The translations under genes were made by a program, and so were the position numbers. The notes under the pieces are model-generated. The model searched no databases. It saw only the letters and a program-made list of their open reading frames with translations, and had not been told where the DNA came from. DNA of 10,204 bases, taken from positions 1-10,204 of the forward strand of contig JAURGS010000073.1 in NCBI GenBank assembly GCA_030833685.1. The letters run 5' to 3'. The stretch is from Rhodoferax sp. Lineage in GTDB: Bacteria; Pseudomonadota; Gammaproteobacteria; Burkholderiales; Burkholderiaceae_C. This document shows, piece by piece, positions 6,543 to 10,204 of the stretch; the stretch's first letter is position 1; each line of letters starts with the position of its first letter.

Positions 6543-8287
6543 ACGTTATCGCTCTGAGTGTTCAATGCTGATATCGGCGCAGGCGTGACGTCCATGCTGA
6601 TGTGGAAATCGTTACCAAGGTCTCCCTCGCTGAAACCAGGCTTGCCGATGTCCAGATCAATTTTTGCGCTGTTACGTTGACACAACTCCCGGCAGATGTA
6701 CAGACCCAGCCCGGTCGAGCGGCTTTGGGTCGAAAAAAACGGTTCAAACAAATGCTGCTGCGCTGCTGAGGTGATTGGGGCGCCGTTGCTCCAAATGTGA
6801 AGCTGTACCCGCGTGTTGGTGGAATCTGGTGGTGCCTGGGCGTATACCTGGATGCAGCCTTCCGTGCGATTGGCATGACGCCAGGCGTTATCCAGCAAAT
6901 TGATCAGAATGCGTCGCAAGTGATCTGGCTCAAAAGCCACCCAAGTTGGGCTGTTGGTTGTGGCAAGCCGGATGGCCAATTCTTTGGAAACGCCCTTTTG
7001 TGCCTGCCACTCCTCGCATACGGCCCGACAAAAAGATTCCAGCGGCAGGGATGGAGAGTCCCGACTGCCGGTTGCGCCCGGAGACTGGACCAGGCCTAGC
7101 ACGTCGGCGATGATTCTCTCTAGTCTGCCGGCGTTTTGTTGGACGATGCCAGTGAGTTTTTGACTGGCTGCGTCACCAAGGTCTTCCTGGAGCAATGCGT
7201 TGGCATGAACAATGGCCGCTAATGGATTGCGAATTTCATGGGCGAGAGCGGCTGACATCCGTCCCATACTGGCCAACTTGTCATTTTGAATGCGCGATTG
7301 AAGTTCCCACGCGTCTTTGATAATGAGGACGCACAGACGCTCTGCGTCTTCGCTGACTGCCGTCGTGAGTTCGGCTTGCACCAGTAACCGACTCAAAGCG
7401 CGGCCAGTTCGCTGCACCTCGACCTCTAAAACTTGGGTAAACTGAGTCTGATACGTGGATTCGACGAGCTTCAACAGTGGCTGCCAGCTTTGACGGTCAC
7501 CCAGCCGTCGATCAAGGCGCTCGGGTTCATCCATCATGCCAATGAGTTTTCGCGCCGTTGGGTTGATCAGACGAATGCCGCCTCGTCGGTTCGCAACCAA
7601 GATCCCTTCGGCCAATGCGTCAACGACCAATGCGTTAATCTGACGCTGCATCAGGGCTGCCCGCCGATTACGCTCCGCTTTACGCTCGCTGGCGACCCAT
7701 TTAGTCGCCAGCTGCGCACTGAGGAAGGCGATCAGAAAACACCCGGCACCCGTCAACGCGGCTTGCAGCATTCGATCACTGAGTGACCATGCATTCTGCG
7801 CATTGGTCCAGGCTGCACCCGTGAACAATGCCAAGGTAATCAGCGCGGAGGTGCCCATGCCCATTCGAGTAGAGCCGAGCATGCTGGCCATCAATACGGG
7901 AAGCGTGAACAATGGCGCGTAATTCAGCCCCGATCCTGGAAGGCTCTGCATGATCGTAAAAATCAGCACATCAATGCCGATGGTGGCTGCCCAAACAGTA
8001 TCCAGATGTTCGCTCAAGGGCCTGGGTTTGAACCATACACCAGCGCCCAGACATACGGCCAAGTAGAGACCACTGAGCATCGCGTTAATCAGGTCCTGCT
8101 GGGTTGCGGTCTTCAGGAGGATGCCACCGTGCAGGCCGACCAGGACAAGACCCAGCACGGTCCGGGCGACCAGAAAGCTGCGCCACACCCGAAGAGGTTC
8201 CTCCTGATCAACGGCATCGTCGTTAATTTCCGTGGACTGTCGGCCACGCAGCCAAGATGTGTTCATCCGTGCCGCGATTTCTGACAT
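6539..8287 (-). CDS. pilS: PilS-type membrane sensor histidine kinase
   Basis: This 582-aa inner-membrane kinase is the partner of PilR. Residues ~35-195 hold about six hydrophobic helices with short loops and no large periplasmic domain, as in Pseudomonas PilS, whose membrane part senses pilin in the bilayer. A PAS-like segment (~210-330) contains LAEGILVANRRGGIRLIN. The HisKA domain has LAHEIRNPLAA with phospho-accepting H350. The HATPase domain has the N box INLLDNAWRHA (462-472), FEPFFS (515-520) and the G2 box TGLGLY (525-530). The G1 box is unusual: WSNGAPI (499-505) replaces the common DNGPG. The start is uncertain: ATG 8287 lies 6 bp after the upstream gene, and ATG 8266 is an alternative, neither with a strong ribosome site. 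The pilR overlap of four bases implies coupled translation. Confidence 0.92.
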   Translation of the reverse strand: MSEIAARMNTSWLRGRQSTEINDDAVDQEEPLRVWRSFLVARTVLGLVLVGLHGGILLKTATQQDLINAMLSGLYLAVCLGAGVWFKPRPLSEHLDTVWAATIGIDVLIFTIMQSLPGSGLNYAPLFTLPVLMASMLGSTRMGMGTSALITLALFTGAAWTNAQNAWSLSDRMLQAALTGAGCFLIAFLSAQLATKWVASERKAERNRRAALMQRQINALVVDALAEGILVANRRGGIRLINPTARKLIGMMDEPERLDRRLGDRQSWQPLLKLVESTYQTQFTQVLEVEVQRTGRALSRLLVQAELTTAVSEDAERLCVLIIKDAWELQSRIQNDKLASMGRMSAALAHEIRNPLAAIVHANALLQEDLGDAASQKLTGIVQQNAGRLERIIADVLGLVQSPGATGSRDSPSLPLESFCRAVCEEWQAQKGVSKELAIRLATTNSPTWVAFEPDHLRRILINLLDNAWRHANRTEGCIQVYAQAPPDSTNTRVQLHIWSNGAPITSAAQQHLFEPFFSTQSRSTGLGLYICRELCQRNSAKIDLDIGKPGFSEGDLGNDFHISMDVTPAPISALNTQSDNV

Positions 8288-8293
8288 GCGAGC

Positions 8294-8512
8294 TCAGCGG
8301 TCCTGGTGTTCAGGGCAACGGTACTTGCCTGGCGTCGTTTCAATCGCGTCAGAGCGCACCAAGTGAACGCCACAGTGTCCGCAGGAGACCATGTCACTGA
8401 CAGCCTGCCTGCTTGATTGCCGATCCTGAGGCCCCTGGGAATTACCTCGGCGGAGAATTCGTGCCAATGCGATGACTGCCAGCACCAGCAGCAGAATAAG
8501 CAGGAATCTCAT
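8294..8512 (-). CDS. Small membrane-anchored zinc-ribbon-like protein, PP0621 type
   Basis: This 72-aa protein begins with a single hydrophobic helix (residues 2-19, MRFLLILLLVLAVIALAR) followed by a basic, flexible stretch (20-40). It ends in a compact C44-x2-C47 ... C66-x2-H69 motif (SCGHCGVHL and RCPEH), which looks like a one-knuckle zinc site facing the cytoplasm. I recall this as the PP0621 family of uncharacterised proteins found beside pilS in proteobacteria. The start is set by the ATGA overlap with the upstream gene's stop. The same frame is open to 8632, but the extra N-terminus lies inside that gene and is unlikely. Position suggests a link to PilS or to the membrane protein upstream, but the function is unknown. 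Confidence 0.85.
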   Translation of the reverse strand: MRFLLILLLVLAVIALARILRRGNSQGPQDRQSSRQAVSDMVSCGHCGVHLVRSDAIETTPGKYRCPEHQDR

Positions 8513-9312
8513 GCCGCCCGCCCCAAGATAACTTCCATTACGAATCGGGACCCTGCATATGAGAGCAGCAACAGCAGTGCGCCGATATACAGCACGCGAA
8601 CAGCTGGTCGTCCGCGCCAACCGTAGCGCCATCGCCCAATCAACAAGCCCGCAAACGTAAGCCAGGACAAGACGGAAAAAATGGTCTTGTGGTCTAGTCG
8701 CACGGCAGACTGTGGCCCAGTTGCCAGGTGTGCAAAGTAAGCGCCCGCCACGAGCGTGAGTGTCAACAGGGCAAAACCCAAGCCGACCAAACGAAACACC
8801 ATGCGCTCCAGTGTCAGCAGGGGTAGTCCCCCTTGGGGGTCAGCGGCGTGACGAATACGATCTTCGGCGCGCCCCAGAACAATGGCATGCACGACGGCAA
8901 CCGCAAAAAGGCCATACGACGCGATTCCGAGCGCCCAATGCAGGGGCATCATGGGTGAAAGCGCTGGATGCGGCGTTGCGCCCGGAAACAGCAGGGCCAG
9001 CAAAACAACGATAACCCCTGCGGCGTGGACAAATTTTGGGGTAGTGATCTGGGGGTATATCCATGACTCGGCGCGGTATACCGCGCCGACTAGCCAGGCG
9101 GTTACTGACAACGCTGGCGCGAAACCAAACTTGGGCACCGCCCCCCAGAGTCCCCAGCCGATCACCAGCGCATGAAGAATCAAGGCCAGCGTGGCGCCAG
9201 TGCGTGCCAGCAGCGTTCGATTGCCAATCCAGCCAGAGGCCAGTAGCGCGTAGGCGGCAGCCGAGCCCAATGACAGAGCTAATGTCACAGGTGAGGCGCC
9301 AGCTAAAATCAT
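8509..9312 (-). CDS. ypjD: CcsA/YpjD-family inner-membrane protein
   Basis: This 267-aa polytopic membrane protein has about eight hydrophobic segments, for example ~9-28, 38-58, 66-80, 95-110, 122-146, 172-195, 210-226 and 238-256. The overall pattern and the motif LDHKTIFSVLSW (206-217) match the cytochrome c assembly (CcsA) superfamily. Candidate conserved histidines are H47, H125, H142 and H208. The tryptophan-rich WWD haem-handling motif of true CcsA/CcmC is not visible, and no ccsB or cytochrome genes are nearby, so the YpjD/CorE-like subfamily often found beside ffh fits better. Its role is not established here, and a haem or metal-transport function would be speculation. It is the first gene of the pil/ampD unit and is divergent from ffh. 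No good ribosome site precedes the ATG at 9312. Confidence 0.88.
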   Translation of the reverse strand: MILAGASPVTLALSLGSAAAYALLASGWIGNRTLLARTGATLALILHALVIGWGLWGAVPKFGFAPALSVTAWLVGAVYRAESWIYPQITTPKFVHAAGVIVVLLALLFPGATPHPALSPMMPLHWALGIASYGLFAVAVVHAIVLGRAEDRIRHAADPQGGLPLLTLERMVFRLVGLGFALLTLTLVAGAYFAHLATGPQSAVRLDHKTIFSVLSWLTFAGLLIGRWRYGWRGRPAVRVLYIGALLLLLSYAGSRFVMEVILGRAA

Positions 9313-9330
9313 GCTGAGAGTTTAGCGTTT

Positions 9331-9358
9331 TGTCTACTGCAGCGTCAGCCTGCGTCAA
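9331..9358 (-). promoter_or_regulatory. Possible promoter of the ypjD-pilSR-ampD unit
   Basis: In the 81-bp divergent gap, the minus strand shows TTGACG (9353-9358, five of six -35 matches), a 16-bp spacer and TAGACA (9331-9336, only three of six -10 matches). A leader of roughly 13 bases would result. The -35 is good and the -10 poor, so the position is tentative. An ffh promoter must lie in or near the same gap, but I could not identify one. Confidence 0.3.
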
Positions 9359-9393
9359 CCCATCCCGGCCCTGCGCCGCATCCGAACCTGATC

Positions 9394-10204
9394 ATGGCCT
9401 CAGCTTTAACCGACAAACTGTCGCGTCTTGTCAAAGAAATCAGGGGGCGTGCGCGCATCACTGAAGAAAATGTTTCGGACATGCTGCGCGAGGTGCGCAT
9501 GGCCTTGCTCGAAGCCGATGTGGCTTTGCCGGTGGTGCGCGACTTTATTGGGCGGGTGAAAGAGAAGGCTCTGGGGCAGGAGGTTCTGGGCTCACTCACG
9601 CCCGGGCAGGCCTTGGTGTCCATTGTCAATAAGGAACTGGCCGCCACCATGGGCGCGGGCGTGGCCGACATCAATTTAGCTGCACAGCCGCCTGCGGTGA
9701 TTTTGATGGCTGGCCTACAAGGTGCCGGCAAAACCACAACCACGGCAAAGCTTGCGCGCCATCTGATAGAGCGGCGCGGCAAGAAAGTACTGACAGTTTC
9801 CGGGGACGTCTACCGCCCAGCCGCTATTGAACAGCTCAAGACTGTGACGGCTCAAGTGGGCGCGGATTGGTTTGCCAGCTCGCCTGAGCAAAAGCCGGTG
9901 GACATTGCTCGTGCGGCACTGGATTACGCCAAAAAACACTATTTGACGTGTTGTTGGTCGACACCGCAGGCCGCTTAGGTATTGACGAAGCCTTGATGCA
10001 AGAAATTCAAGCCTTGCACAATGTATTGAATCCGGTTGAAACCTTGTTTGTGGTCGATGCGATGCAAGGCCAAGACGCGATCAACACAGCCAAAGCATTT
10101 AAAGACGCATTGCCTTTGACGGGCATAGTGTTGACCAAGCTCGATGGTGACTCACGCGGCGGCGCGGCCTTGTCGGTTAGGCAAATCACTAGCGTGCCGA
10201 TCAA
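9394..10204 (+). CDS. ffh: Signal recognition particle GTPase Ffh, frameshifted as read and cut by the window edge
   Basis: Ffh binds 4.5S RNA and signal sequences of nascent membrane proteins and delivers ribosomes to FtsY. The N domain (1-~85) carries ALLEADV (38-44). The G domain shows the P loop GLQGAGKTTT (107-116) and DVYRPAAIEQL (138-148). In this frame the protein derails after KKHY (residue 183) and stops at 9976-9978. The next frame then continues the family sequence without a break: DVLLVDTAGR from 9945, NPVETLFVVDAMQGQD, and the guanine-specificity motif TKLDGD (10134-10151), up to the window end. The C-terminal RNA-binding M domain lies outside. One missing base explains the break. 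Because ffh is essential and every motif is intact on both sides, a sequencing or assembly error is more likely than a dead gene. No clear ribosome site precedes the ATG. Confidence 0.93.
9931..9944 (+). other. ffh: Apparent one-base deletion in ffh
   Basis: The reading frame must move back by one base between the A6 run (9931-9936) and the T3 run (9942-9944) to join the two halves of the GTPase. Adding one T gives AKKHYFDVLLVD, which fits the family best. Adding one A to the A6 run gives AKKTLFDVLLVD, also possible. Both sites are homopolymers, typical places for indel errors. Confidence 0.85.

Noticed and set aside
5106..8287. NtrB/NtrC nitrogen-regulation pair instead of PilS/PilR
   Set aside because: NtrB is soluble, while this kinase has about six membrane helices. 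No glnA lies nearby.
8513..8632. N-terminal extension of the small zinc-ribbon protein to 112 aa
   Set aside because: It lies inside the ypjD-like gene. The ATGA overlap and the membrane helix starting immediately at the internal ATG favour the 72-aa product.
9931..9944. Programmed ribosomal frameshifting in ffh
   Set aside because: I know of no such recoding in Ffh, the A6 context is not a proper X-XXY-YYZ heptamer in this frame, and a homopolymer sequencing error explains the data. It is kept only as an option to test.

Overview
The window looks like an ordinary chromosomal segment of a betaproteobacterium, most likely Burkholderiales and possibly Comamonadaceae-like. The grounds are protein style (a long NrdA ending in CEACQ, an NrdB ending in ALSWD) and a gene order, ffh / ypjD / small zinc-ribbon protein / pilS / pilR / ampD / nrdA / nrdB, that I recall from that order. 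I could not run a search, so the family-level placement is an inference. I see no mobile element, tRNA, rRNA or CRISPR array.

Layout from right to left, the direction in which most genes are read. At the right edge ffh (SRP GTPase) runs on the + strand from 9394 off the window and carries an apparent one-base deletion near 9931-9944. Divergent from it, after an 81-bp gap, is a tightly packed minus-strand unit: a CcsA/YpjD-like membrane protein, a 72-aa membrane-anchored CxxC...CxxH protein, the PilS sensor kinase, the PilR sigma-54 activator and the AmpD amidase. Junctions are 4-bp overlap, 6-bp gap, 4-bp overlap and 11-bp overlap, which suggests translational coupling. After a 279-bp gap with two sites that fit the NrdR-box palindrome, spaced exactly 31 bp apart, come nrdA and nrdB on the same strand, separated by 134 bp holding a hairpin and a possible nrdB promoter.

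Functionally there are three modules: co-translational membrane targeting (ffh); type IV pilus gene control (PilS-PilR) co-transcribed with peptidoglycan recycling (AmpD); and aerobic dNTP synthesis by a class Ia ribonucleotide reductase (NrdA/NrdB), probably repressed by NrdR. All catalytic and metal-ligand residues I checked in NrdA, NrdB and AmpD are present. The points most worth a second look are the ffh frameshift, the tandem NrdR boxes, a second, apparently degenerate ATP-cone in NrdA, and an atypical ATP-binding box in PilS. I found no convincing undescribed system.
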